Source of the DNA: G963665815 sp942492065
GTDB taxonomy: Bacteria > Cloacimonadota > Cloacimonadia > Cloacimonadales > JAIOQZ01
Length of the DNA: 64,000 nt
Reading direction: 5' to 3'
NCBI GenBank assembly: GCA_942492065.1
Contig: CALODV010000013.1
Span: 682,001 to 746,000, forward strand
The notes beneath the pieces are model-generated. The model was not told the origin of the DNA, did not search any database, and worked only from the letters and a program-made list of their open reading frames with translations. A program made the translations under genes and the position numbers. Within the stretch, counting starts at the first letter, position 1. Every line of letters starts with the position of its first letter. Below, in pieces: positions 17,470-26,262 of the stretch.

Positions 17470-19149
17470 ATGCAGAAGAAGATTAAATTCAGAGATGCTG
17501 ACTTCAGCATTATAATTAATGAGATGAGGAAACATAAAAAGGAAATAGCACTTGGCTCTACAGTAATTTTTCTGCTTGCACTGCTGGTTATTCCCAATCC
17601 TATGATATTCCGACATGTAATTGATGTAGCAATCCCAGATGGAAATCCCCACCAATTACTATTCTGGGTAGGAATGCTCTATTTGAGTTCAGTAGTTCTG
17701 AGATCGCTGTATATTCTTCAGGACAGGACTTTCTTTCTTATAAATAAAAAAATCACTAACAGTATTAAAGGCAGAATCCTGCAGAACATTATTGATGCAA
17801 ATAAAAGTGAACGTCAGAAATTACATACCGGTTATATATTGGGCAGGATTAATACTGATGTGACCATGCTGCAGTCTTTACTTGCAGACTCCATTGCCCA
17901 GATACTTGTAAATACACTAACCGCAATTGTGGCTTTAGTACTTCTACTAATTCTGAAATGGGAATTGGCAATAGTGGTATTGATTATACTACCGTTCTTT
18001 GCACTTTCAGCATATTATTTTTCAGGAAAGATCAAAAAACAAAGTGTTGTTAATCAGGAAAATATTGCTGTGGAAACCCAGCAGCTTAATGAGTCTCTGA
18101 ATATGATTGACACCCTGGTCCTGTACCTTCAGAAGAAGTTCCCCGTATCAAAATATGTTTTAAAGCAGAATAAGAGTCTTGAATCTGAGTATAAGCTGAG
18201 AAACTTATCATATGCTAATATGATGATTACAGCGAATATTGCTGCTCTGGTAACCTCTGCAACCCTTTATTTTGGGGGACTGTTTGTCATGAAAGATACT
18301 CTGACCATAGGAACTATTTTTGCATTTAACGCATTAGCAGGACGCATTCTCACTCCGGTAAACACTCTAATCAGTACAAACGATAGAATTCAGAAAGCTC
18401 TTGTTGCTCTGGACAGAATTAACTCAATCATGAATCTGCAAAAGGAAACTGCTGATGATAATTTTGCTGTACCGGAAATAATAGAATCACTTGAACTGAA
18501 GAATATCAGTTTCGGATACTCTCAGGAATGTAATATTCTTCAAGATTTCTCCATTAACATCAATAAAGGTGAATTCGTTGCTATTACAGGTGAATCAGGC
18601 TGCGGAAAAACTACATTATTCAATCTGCTTACCGGGCTATACGATATAGACAACGGGGAAATTAAGATCAATGGTAATACCGTCAGCAAAGAACAACTGG
18701 TTGCTCTCAGGAAAAATATTGTACTCGTCGAACAGGAACCACTGATAATATATGATACCGTTCTGGAGAACATTCGCCTGGGAGACACAGATTTTTCGGA
18801 AGAAAATGTTGTTAATGCTGCCAGACTGGCAAATATTCATGAGTTTATTATCGGTCTTGAAAACGGCTATAACACATTACTTAAGCAGAATGGCAGTAAT
18901 GTCTCTGTTGGACAAAAACTGAGGATAACCATAGCCAGAGCATTGCTGAGAAATCCTTCTTTACTGCTTTTCGATGAATCAAATTCCAGTCTGGATACCA
19001 TGAATGAAGAACTGCTGAAAACCACCATTGATAATCTTCCTGAACATACAATTGTCTTATTTATTACCCATAAGAAAGAAATACTCAGACATTGTGACAG
19101 GGAAATAGTGATAATTCAGGGAAAAGCTTTTGAGAAAACTGCTCTGTAA
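17470..19149 (+). CDS. ABC exporter, fused permease and ATPase
   Basis: A 559-residue half-transporter: a six-helix ABC_membrane domain (about 20-310) followed by an ATPase domain. Walker A is GESGCGKTT (374-382), the Q-loop VEQEP, Walker B LLLFDES with D-loop NSSLD, and the switch His is in FITHKK. The signature is VSVGQ (478-482) where LSGGQ is expected, so this copy is atypical. The protein probably works as a homodimer. ATG at 17470 has AGGAAA six bases upstream, whereas the earlier ATG at 17449 overlaps the lipoprotein stop without a site. Substrate unknown; no peptide precursor gene was found beside it. Confidence 0.87.
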   Translation: MQKKIKFRDADFSIIINEMRKHKKEIALGSTVIFLLALLVIPNPMIFRHVIDVAIPDGNPHQLLFWVGMLYLSSVVLRSLYILQDRTFFLINKKITNSIKGRILQNIIDANKSERQKLHTGYILGRINTDVTMLQSLLADSIAQILVNTLTAIVALVLLLILKWELAIVVLIILPFFALSAYYFSGKIKKQSVVNQENIAVETQQLNESLNMIDTLVLYLQKKFPVSKYVLKQNKSLESEYKLRNLSYANMMITANIAALVTSATLYFGGLFVMKDTLTIGTIFAFNALAGRILTPVNTLISTNDRIQKALVALDRINSIMNLQKETADDNFAVPEIIESLELKNISFGYSQECNILQDFSININKGEFVAITGESGCGKTTLFNLLTGLYDIDNGEIKINGNTVSKEQLVALRKNIVLVEQEPLIIYDTVLENIRLGDTDFSEENVVNAARLANIHEFIIGLENGYNTLLKQNGSNVSVGQKLRITIARALLRNPSLLLFDESNSSLDTMNEELLKTTIDNLPEHTIVLFITHKKEILRHCDREIVIIQGKAFEKTAL

Positions 19150-19185
19150 GCACAGAACAACATAACCTTTAAATCTGGAAGCCAT

Positions 19186-19213
19186 AAAAAAACCTGCCGG
19201 AAAACCGGCAGGT
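19186..19213 (-). terminator. Strong terminator after the C10 peptidase
   Basis: ACCTGCCGG and CCGGCAGGT (9 bp, perfect) flank an AAAA loop. On the minus strand the stem is followed by seven T. It lies 40 bases beyond the stop at 19253. It also lies just after the plus-strand ABC gene but has no T run in that direction. Confidence 0.9.
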
Positions 19214-19252
19214 CAACGCTCTTGATTTGCTTTTTGCTTCTTTAGGAATTCA

Positions 19253-21892
19253 TTACTTCAAAACTGTTAATTTACATGTCTTTGTGAAAGAACCAGAGCT
19301 GATTTTGTAAAAATAGACTCCTGATCCGACCTGATTATCATGTTCGTCTTTCCCCAGCCATTTTACTGAGTGGCTGCCTTTATCAAAATTTTCATTAATC
19401 AGATTTCTGACAATCTGACCCTTCATATTGTATATCTTAACTCTTACATTTGTATCATCTTCATTTATGTTGAATGAGATATTTGTTTCCGGATTACATG
19501 GATTAGGATAGTTTCCCATGAACTCGAACGGAGCTACATTTTCTTCCGGCTCTACAGGTCCGGTAAGCTGGTTTCCGTTGTTCTCCATGATATTTCCGCT
19601 GAAATCTCCTACATATATCTTATAACCTGCCCAGTTTCCCATGTATATGGAGCTTTTATCAAAATCATATCTATAGTACAATCCTCCGTCAGGTGCCTGA
19701 CCAAGATAATCATCTGTACCATCAGAATCGAAATCACCAATAAACAGACTATAGCCACTCCAGTTACCAATATACTTAGAACTCTGATAAAAATCATATC
19801 TGTAGTATAACCTGCCGTCAGGTGCATGACCAAGATAATCATCTTTACCATCACCATTAAAATCACCAACAAGAATCTTATATCCTGACCAGTTACCTAT
19901 ATATGTAGAGTTCTGATCAAAATCATATCTGTAGTATAATCTACCGTCAGGTGCATGACCGAGATAGTCATCTTTGCCGTCACCATTAAAATCACCAACA
20001 TATATTTTATATCCGCTCCAGTTACCTATGTATGTGGAGCTCTGAGTAAAGTCCGGTCTGTGATAAAGTCTACCATCAGGAGCATGACCGAGATAATCGT
20101 CTTTGCCGTCACCATTAAAATCACCAACATATAGCTTGTATCCGCTCCAGTTACCTATATATGTAGAGCTCTGGTTAAAGTCATGCCTGTAGTACAATTT
20201 GCCATCAGGTGCCTGACCAAGATAATCGTCTTTACCATCACCATTAAAATCACCTGTGTATATTTTATACCCTGACCAGTTTCCGATATAGGTAGAGCTT
20301 GAATTCAAGTCATGCCTGTAATACAGTCTACCGTCGGGAGCATGTGCAAGATAATCGTCTTTACCGTCACCGTTAAAATCACCAACGTGGATTGTATAGC
20401 CACTCCAGTTACCAATATATTGAGAATCTTCACCGAACTGTTCCTTAAGATACATGTAACCTGTGTAATTACTTTTAGCTATGAAGTTCATTCCCTGCTT
20501 GAGTGCCAGTATAAGAAAATCTACTTCTATGTACAATCCATCGGAATCAGTAGATCTGACTTTAATGTTGTAGGATGATTTCAGATCTGCATCCACATTG
20601 TGAGCAAGAACAAGTGAACTTCCTGAGATCGAAAAATAACTGTTATCAGACGCAGTTCCCGGTAGTGTATAAGTGAATGTATCCCCGGGATTACTGTCTG
20701 TAGTGGAAAGTTCCCCGACAACATCACCGATAACATTTCCATTCATTACTATTTTATATGAGAGTTCAATATCTGTAGGAGCAAGTGGTCCTGCAGGCTG
20801 CAGCCCGACAAATGCTCCTTGTGAACTTGTAAAGTTCATTGAACCCGGAGTAAGATCGGTTATGAGGAAGTATCCATTGTAATATCCACCCCATCCCCAG
20901 TTCAGGTGAAAATAATTGCTTGAGTTATAGCCATCAACATTAAATGCATGTCCACCGGTTCCATATCCGTGATAATAAAGTGGTCTGCCGGCATTCAGTT
21001 CTGTTTTAAGGACATTAATCCAACCAGTTGTTGAGTAGCTGTTCTTATAAGCCAGTCTGGCAGAGGATTCATATCCAAAATATGTCTTCATAGCAGAAAG
21101 AGCTACTGAAGAATATGCACCGGAACCACTTGGGTCATAATCCATATTTACCGCTACTCCAAGATGTCTCATCAACTTAGCAATTTCATCATTTCCATAT
21201 CCGGTTGGCATTCCTGCCCAGTCATAAGTAGTATTGAAATTCGCAGACTGAGTTCCATATGTACTGTGGTAGTAACTGTGAGAACCTGTACCCTGATCAG
21301 GGAAGTTGTAAAACTTCATGACCTGAGCCATTGCAGTAGCAACACAACCTGCCCAGACATGTCCACCGGATCCTCCGCTTGATGTTGACGGACAATACTT
21401 ATTATAAGGCCAGCCTTGATTCCATGTTGTAGAAAGCAGGGGAGACACCGCATCCCTTTCATTCATCATTGTTGGAATATCGTTGTTTTCGTAGGCCTGC
21501 CATTTCTGTGAAGCAAGCGGATTTTGAAGGTTGTTCAACCTAGCATAGCTAATTTCCTGAGTCCAGGAAGTAAACATCTCACTCAATGCGGGATGATCAT
21601 CATAATCTGTTAAACCGCTTTCAGTTGAATAACCCATTATCGGTTCAGCAGAATCATCGCATGACACAATCACAAATGAGTCATCATTAAACTCGACTTC
21701 AATAAATAGAGTATCAGCACCATTCACATGGTACCTTTTAAAACTTATCACACCATCCGTATCCGTAAATGCCCTGAAAGCTTTTTCTGCAATCCTGACA
21801 GCTTTGTCTGTTGAGACAGGTGCTGAAAACAGTGATACAAAAACTGTCATCAGAATTAACATCATCAATCCATGTTTTGTTATTCTTCTCAT
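19253..21892 (-). CDS. Exported C10 cysteine peptidase with tandem repeats and sorting domain
   Basis: An 879-residue exported protease of the streptopain (C10) family. Order: signal peptide (1-24), inhibitory propeptide ending near FVIVSCDDSAEPIMGYS, catalytic domain with Cys183 in AGCVATAM and His315 in GGHAFNVDGY plus LNWGWGG, a cadherin-like stretch (about 395-500), six full and one partial 43-residue repeats (YIGNWSGYK, VGDFNGDGKDDYLG, APDGRLYYR), then a FlgD-like sorting domain (YPNPCNPETNIS, YNMKGQIV, VGSGVYFYK) ending LTVLK. The repeat core DFNGDGKDD is a Ca2+-binding type loop. ATG at 21892 has GGAGG; a longer frame from 21952 has no site. Confidence 0.9.
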   Translation of the reverse strand: MRRITKHGLMMLILMTVFVSLFSAPVSTDKAVRIAEKAFRAFTDTDGVISFKRYHVNGADTLFIEVEFNDDSFVIVSCDDSAEPIMGYSTESGLTDYDDHPALSEMFTSWTQEISYARLNNLQNPLASQKWQAYENNDIPTMMNERDAVSPLLSTTWNQGWPYNKYCPSTSSGGSGGHVWAGCVATAMAQVMKFYNFPDQGTGSHSYYHSTYGTQSANFNTTYDWAGMPTGYGNDEIAKLMRHLGVAVNMDYDPSGSGAYSSVALSAMKTYFGYESSARLAYKNSYSTTGWINVLKTELNAGRPLYYHGYGTGGHAFNVDGYNSSNYFHLNWGWGGYYNGYFLITDLTPGSMNFTSSQGAFVGLQPAGPLAPTDIELSYKIVMNGNVIGDVVGELSTTDSNPGDTFTYTLPGTASDNSYFSISGSSLVLAHNVDADLKSSYNIKVRSTDSDGLYIEVDFLILALKQGMNFIAKSNYTGYMYLKEQFGEDSQYIGNWSGYTIHVGDFNGDGKDDYLAHAPDGRLYYRHDLNSSSTYIGNWSGYKIYTGDFNGDGKDDYLGQAPDGKLYYRHDFNQSSTYIGNWSGYKLYVGDFNGDGKDDYLGHAPDGRLYHRPDFTQSSTYIGNWSGYKIYVGDFNGDGKDDYLGHAPDGRLYYRYDFDQNSTYIGNWSGYKILVGDFNGDGKDDYLGHAPDGRLYYRYDFYQSSKYIGNWSGYSLFIGDFDSDGTDDYLGQAPDGGLYYRYDFDKSSIYMGNWAGYKIYVGDFSGNIMENNGNQLTGPVEPEENVAPFEFMGNYPNPCNPETNISFNINEDDTNVRVKIYNMKGQIVRNLINENFDKGSHSVKWLGKDEHDNQVGSGVYFYKISSGSFTKTCKLTVLK
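19595..20435. repeat. 129-bp coding tandem repeat, about 6.5 units
   Basis: The repeats encode the 43-residue FG-GAP/VCBS-like units of the C10 peptidase. Central units are nearly identical in DNA, the outer ones diverged, which suggests recent internal expansion or gene conversion. Boundaries are approximate. The array is coding, in frame and not a CRISPR. Confidence 0.85.
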
Positions 21893-22103
21893 GGTTTCCT
21901 CCAGAAGCAAAAATTCACTGTTACTAATGCAATCCCGAAGCCAATGAGACAAAAATCAGATGATATTAGCGATGTTCAATTGTAAACTGTTTGATAGTAA
22001 CAAACTTGACACTTCATGACAAATGTCAGCTCATGTAAAGGAATTATTTTTCTGAGAAAATCATATTTCTGGTTATTTTCAACCGGTCTATTTGAGCCAG
22101 CGG

Positions 22104-23513
22104 TTAGTCTAAACCATGTGTTTTGATCCTGCTGCGAAGAGCACTCCTGGTTAGTTTCAGATATGCTGCCGTTTTTGTTTTATTGTTATCGAATTTCAGT
22201 AAAGCCTTCTTGATAATCTCCTTTTCAAGATCTTTGATTGAGAATGGATCATCCGGTAAAACAAAGTCAGAAATTTCAGCAATAACACTCTTATTCCAGG
22301 AAGTTTTAAGAGACAGTCCGAAGGATTCAATATAATTGTTTTTAGTAAAGAAAGTTACACGTTCAACAACGTTCCTCAGTTCCCTGACATTCCCGGGCCA
22401 ATCATACTCCAGCAGCTCATTTCTGGCACTGTCAGACATGATAATTTTGTTCTGTGTTCTCAGGAATTTTTTCAGGAAATAATCTGTGAATCTCAGGATT
22501 TCATCCTTGCGTTCTCTCAGGGGTTTCAGATGGATTCTTGCAACAGCTATTCTGTAATAAAGGTCTTCTCTGAAAGTTTTGATTTTTGCCAACTCTCCCA
22601 GATCTTTATTTGTAGCAGCTATAATTCTTACATCTGTCTTGATTTTCTTCAAGCCACCGAGCCTGTAAAAGCTTTTTTCTTCCAACACCCTGAGAAGTTT
22701 AGCCTGAATCTGCAACGGCATTTCAGCTATTTCATCGAGAAAGATAGTGCCTTGTTCTGCCAGTTCAAGCTTTCCAATCTTCCCTGAATCAAGCCCCCCG
22801 GTGAATGTACCTTTTTCATAACCAAAAAGTTCTGCCTCAAACAGAGTTTCCGGTATTGCTGCACAGTTCAGAGCAACAAATGGCTGATCATTTCCGCTGA
22901 TACCATTATGAATCAATCTGGCTATCAGCTCTTTACCGGTTCCTGTCTCTCCTTCAATAATTGTTGAAATTTGCCTGCTTCTGCTGAGTTCTATAGCTGT
23001 TTTCTGTATTTCAGCCGATTCATCCGAGAATATTTGATAATGATCAATATCATCGCTGTCAACCTCCATATTTGCCAGTCGCTTTCTAAATTTCTCCAGT
23101 TCAAGATCAAAACCCTCTGTCAGCTTTTTATTCTCCCTAAGCAAAGCCTGATGTTCAGCCGTTTTCTCTATTGCAGCTGATATTTCATCCAGATCAACAG
23201 GCTTAACAATATAGTCATATGCGCCTTGCTTTAAAGCCTGAATTGATGATTTTACGTCAGGTAACCCCGTCATGAGAATAACATCGCAATCAGTAATCTG
23301 TTTGTCATTTTGAATATAGTTCAACAGTTCCAGACCTGATTTCCCGGGCATATTTATATCCGAGATAACCAGAAAATAGCTGTAAGTATTCAAAAGCTCT
23401 ACTGCTCCGTTATAAGAAAAAGCTGTATCACATTTAAACTCATATTTCTCATCGATATACTCTTTGAGCATACTGCAAATTTCTTTCTGATCATCAACTA
23501 AAAGTATTCTCAT
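22104..23513 (-). CDS. NtrC-type sigma54 response regulator
   Basis: A 469-residue transcription activator: receiver domain with phospho-acceptor Asp52 (VISDINMPG), linker coiled coil (about 115-150), AAA+ domain with Walker A GETGTGKE (188-195), Walker B LDEIAEM, and a Fis-type helix-turn-helix at the C-terminus (KTKTAAYLKLTRSALRSRI). The sigma54-contacting loop reads GTFTGG (235-240) where GAFTGA is usual. The protein would act on sigma54 promoters after phosphorylation by a histidine kinase, which is not in the window. It lies upstream of the C10 peptidase on the same strand, 211 bases apart, so a link is possible but not shown. Confidence 0.9.
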   Translation of the reverse strand: MRILLVDDQKEICSMLKEYIDEKYEFKCDTAFSYNGAVELLNTYSYFLVISDINMPGKSGLELLNYIQNDKQITDCDVILMTGLPDVKSSIQALKQGAYDYIVKPVDLDEISAAIEKTAEHQALLRENKKLTEGFDLELEKFRKRLANMEVDSDDIDHYQIFSDESAEIQKTAIELSRSRQISTIIEGETGTGKELIARLIHNGISGNDQPFVALNCAAIPETLFEAELFGYEKGTFTGGLDSGKIGKLELAEQGTIFLDEIAEMPLQIQAKLLRVLEEKSFYRLGGLKKIKTDVRIIAATNKDLGELAKIKTFREDLYYRIAVARIHLKPLRERKDEILRFTDYFLKKFLRTQNKIIMSDSARNELLEYDWPGNVRELRNVVERVTFFTKNNYIESFGLSLKTSWNKSVIAEISDFVLPDDPFSIKDLEKEIIKKALLKFDNNKTKTAAYLKLTRSALRSRIKTHGLD

Positions 23514-23801
23514 GTATCTTTCCTGTAGTTTGGTTAAAATTAAGAGACTTTTGCATAATTTAGGCAGCTGATTCTGCTGTTATACAAAGCTCTTTTTGAA
23601 TATATGAATCTACCATATTATTTGTCCATTAAAATTAATTCACGAAGTTAGTACTCTAAGATATAATCAAGAAACAACATCGATCATCAATATTGATCCT
23701 GCTTGCATATAATGAAGAAAAACAATACAGAATACATTTACATATTGACATTTTATCGTATTTTTTTGCAATCTTATTTATAATAAGATACAGGAGATAA
23801 T
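23514..23801. promoter_or_regulatory. Divergent intergenic region
   Basis: It separates the response regulator (minus) from the start of the IS-split gene (plus). CAGGAG lies just before the ATG at 23802 and is the ribosome binding site of the split gene. No other feature was recognised in this AT-rich stretch. Confidence 0.5.
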
Positions 23802-23803
23802 AT

Positions 23804-23811
23804 GAAAAAAG
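23804..23811. repeat. 8-bp target-site duplication, left copy
   Basis: GAAAAAAG, starting at the G of the disrupted gene's ATG. The same 8 bases occur at 24986-24993, directly outside the right inverted repeat. Confidence 0.85.
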
Positions 23812-23848
23812 AGCAGCGTCCAAATAACTGGGTCTAATAATTATTTTC

Positions 23849-23892
23849 AAATCAGAATAGTTTCAAAATTATTGTTGAAGTTATTCTGATTT
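23849..23892. terminator. Hairpin after the transposase stop
   Basis: AAATCAGAATA (23849-23859) pairs with TATTCTGATTT (23882-23892), with a second short stem TTCAA/TTGAA inside. Read on the plus strand it is followed by TTATTTG, so it could stop transcription entering from the split host gene. On the minus strand it directly follows the transposase stop. Confidence 0.6.
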
Positions 23893-24948
23893 TTATTTGT
23901 ATTTCATTTTCTGAAAGTGAAACCATATTTGCAAGAAATTTTTTGCATTGTTAATTGCACCAAAGCCATCTATGTTTTTCAGTTTTCTTTCAAGTTGTCT
24001 GTTTCTATTTTCGATCATATTGGTATTGGATATTAACATTTCATCTTCATAGAATGCAGTTAATTTACTATAATGTTTTGTTATTGAACGAATAAAACGC
24101 TTATGATAATCTGCTTTGAAGAAAGGTATGAAGTGATTAAATAGTAGATACCAAAATTCCGATTCACTTCTGTCCGGTGCTCTTAACATATTGCGTATAA
24201 GTCCTTTCATAAATCGATTTCTTATGAAATATTGACTGCGTTTGGTTCTGGGTAAAAACATACTTACATATCTTAGATAGTGTACAATGCATATCTGGTG
24301 CAAGGCTTCTGGGAATAGCTTTTCTATTGGCTTAATGAAGCACCTTCCTTTACCAAAATCACTGATAATTCCCTTAATTTCGGATGGATAGATTCTTTTT
24401 AACATTTTCAGAAAAGTATTCGTTGCTTCAGTATCTTCCCTTCGATAGAGTCCATAACATATTGGCTCATTTGTATGAGCGTCAGATGCATGCAGCAAGC
24501 AATAGGCAGTTCCCGCAATTGTTGGAAATTTACCGTCAAACTGAATGTATCCACTTGTTTTCTGATACATAGGCAACTTGTTTATTGATGAAAATTTAGC
24601 ACTGTTCTCTATGATCCAATTGCATATACTACTTTTACTAACGTTGTATCTTTCCCCTGTCTCAGAAAGAGAACTTTTTGTTAATACGTAATCAAGTATC
24701 ACTTTCTCTTTAAGATCGCTGGAAAATGATTTCCGTTTATTATAACCTTGTGATGTAAAACTATGCTGACAATCGTTACAATAGTATCGTTGCAGTTTAC
24801 TATGTGTTTTACCTCGTATTGTACTAATAATCCTAGTTGTAAAACCTTTCTTTTTTGTGTTCAAACTTTCACAAAGAGGACATCGTTTTTTTTCTTTATC
24901 CGCATGACATACGAATAATCTAATGTAACTCTTTTTGTCAAAACTAAT
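23893..24948 (-). CDS. DDE (MULE-type) transposase with N-terminal zinc ribbon
   Basis: A transposase of about 351 residues if read from ATT at 24948. The N-terminus carries a zinc ribbon (RCPLCES then YYCNDCQHSF), a helix-turn-helix (LSETGERYNVSKSSICNWI), and the DDE core: FDGKFPTIAG (first Asp), ISDFGKGRC (second Asp) with FPEALHQICIVHYLRYV, and a late NMIENRNRQLERKLK (Glu). No ATG or GTG precedes the ribbon in this frame. GGAGGAG lies six bases before the ATT codon, and a TTG at 24864 would cut off the first Cys pair. The start is therefore uncertain. An A8 run at the ribbon also allows frameshift entry from a TTG or ATG in the neighbouring frame. Confidence 0.82.
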   Translation of the reverse strand: MSFDKKSYIRLFVCHADKEKKRCPLCESLNTKKKGFTTRIISTIRGKTHSKLQRYYCNDCQHSFTSQGYNKRKSFSSDLKEKVILDYVLTKSSLSETGERYNVSKSSICNWIIENSAKFSSINKLPMYQKTSGYIQFDGKFPTIAGTAYCLLHASDAHTNEPICYGLYRREDTEATNTFLKMLKRIYPSEIKGIISDFGKGRCFIKPIEKLFPEALHQICIVHYLRYVSMFLPRTKRSQYFIRNRFMKGLIRNMLRAPDRSESEFWYLLFNHFIPFFKADYHKRFIRSITKHYSKLTAFYEDEMLISNTNMIENRNRQLERKLKNIDGFGAINNAKNFLQIWFHFQKMKYK

Positions 24949-24985
24949 TAGGGTCTCCTCCAGACCCAGTTATTTGAACGCTCCC

Positions 24986-24993
24986 GAAAAAAG
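24986..24993. repeat. 8-bp target-site duplication, right copy
   Basis: GAAAAAAG, identical to 23804-23811. Confidence 0.85.
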
Positions 24994-26262
24994 TAATATT
25001 GTTTTTATCTATATATTGTACAGTGACATTTTTGTTTTCTGCCGTTTTGCTTCACGATTATGACCTGAATACCGACCTAACTGACAACATCAGTGGTGGT
25101 GGTCAACTAACGGTAAATCCTGCTACTGACAGTCATGGATTCAATGGAAATGAATGGTGGTGGCATGGTGCTGACCATCCCGGCGGAGGTTTAATACTGC
25201 TTGCAAATTTACCGGATCCCAACAACTACTCTCTGGCATTTAAAATTAAGTTTGAAGTAATCAACGGATCCTGGCGCAAAATAATCTCTTTTCGTGGATC
25301 AGCTGATGATACAGGACTTTATTTTTACAATAATTATTTGCAGCTGTATCCATATGCAGCTCAAACAAATATTGCTTATCAATCCAATGTATTTTATGAT
25401 TTTGTATTTACTAGAGACTCTGCCGGAAGCTTTAAAGTTTATACAGTTGATAATGGTATAGCCTCACTTGTATTCGACCAATCTTCTGTTTCAGCAAATC
25501 TCACTATCCCTGTAAATGTCAATAATCTCTATGAATTCAGACTGTTTACTGATGATACGGCTACAAGCAGTGAGTTTGTTCCGAGCGGTTCAATACAAAA
25601 TTTGAGAGTCTGGGACAGTGCATTGTCTGAAGGCGAAATCAGCACAGCTCTTTCAGAAGCCAACTTTACTGCTGACATTCATGTTATAACACCGGGAGAC
25701 ACTGTTAATTTTACAGATATTTCTTCCGGACTCCCTACATCCTGGAACTGGGATTTTCAGAATGACGGCACATATGATTCTTCTTTGCAGAATCCAACTT
25801 TTGTTTTTAACACTCCCGGATTGTATGATGTCAAGCTGAAGACACAGAATTCTGTTGTTACTGATTCCATTATTAAATCAGAATATATTGCCTGTGTAGA
25901 TGATACTAATACAGCAACCAATCTACAGATTATAACAGACAGCAGTGATGTTGTGCTGAACTGGGATACGGATACGGAACCATATATGTATTATGTATAT
26001 ATTTCTGACACTCCGGACGGTAACTGGCAATACCTTGCAAAAGTTTCAGATTCAAATACATTTACCCACACTGATGCGTTAATTGGCAATGACAGGAAGT
26101 TCTATACGGTGTTTAAGCTGTTGAGAAATTATTGACAGGCTGAGTAAATTTGGGTGGAGGAGAAAAAATACTCATTATATCATTATATTAATTTGACAAA
26201 TTATAATTATAATCAATTTTGTAAGTTAATTGCAAAATCTTAGATAATAATATGGAGTTCGT

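Larger units (their letters stand above)
23812..24985 (-). mobile_element. Insertion sequence, 1174 bp, IS256/MULE-like transposase
   Basis: The ends are 24-bp inverted repeats (23812-23835 and 24962-24985) matching at 21 of 24 positions, with core CAAATAACTGGGTCT. They are flanked by the 8-bp duplication GAAAAAAG, and the element holds one transposase gene on the minus strand. Precise ends and an exact duplication mean the insertion is young or at least undegraded. I cannot name the IS family with certainty; the 8-bp duplication and the MULE-type transposase point to the IS256 side. Confidence 0.88.
23802..26135 (+). pseudogene. LamG/PKD exported protein, split by an IS in the signal peptide
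   Basis: Removing bases 23812-24993 joins ATG AAA AAA G to TA ATA TTG and restores one frame of 383 residues. It begins with a perfect signal peptide (MKKVILFLSIYCTVTFLFSA) and has CAGGAG in place. The mature part has a LamG/concanavalin-like domain (about 25-215: NEWWWHGADHPGGG, SLAFKIKFEV, GSIQNLRVWDSALSEGEI), a PKD domain (WNWDFQNDG, FNTPGLYDVKL) and a short Fn3-like end (NWDTDTEPYMYYVYISDTPDG). It lacks the FlgD-like domain of its relatives. The 3' part stays open from a TTG at 24999 but without a ribosome binding site or signal peptide, so export is probably lost. Confidence 0.85.

Noticed and set aside
19595..20435. Regular 129-bp spacing suggestive of a CRISPR-like array
   Set aside because: Units are contiguous, in frame and encode a protein repeat; no spacers.
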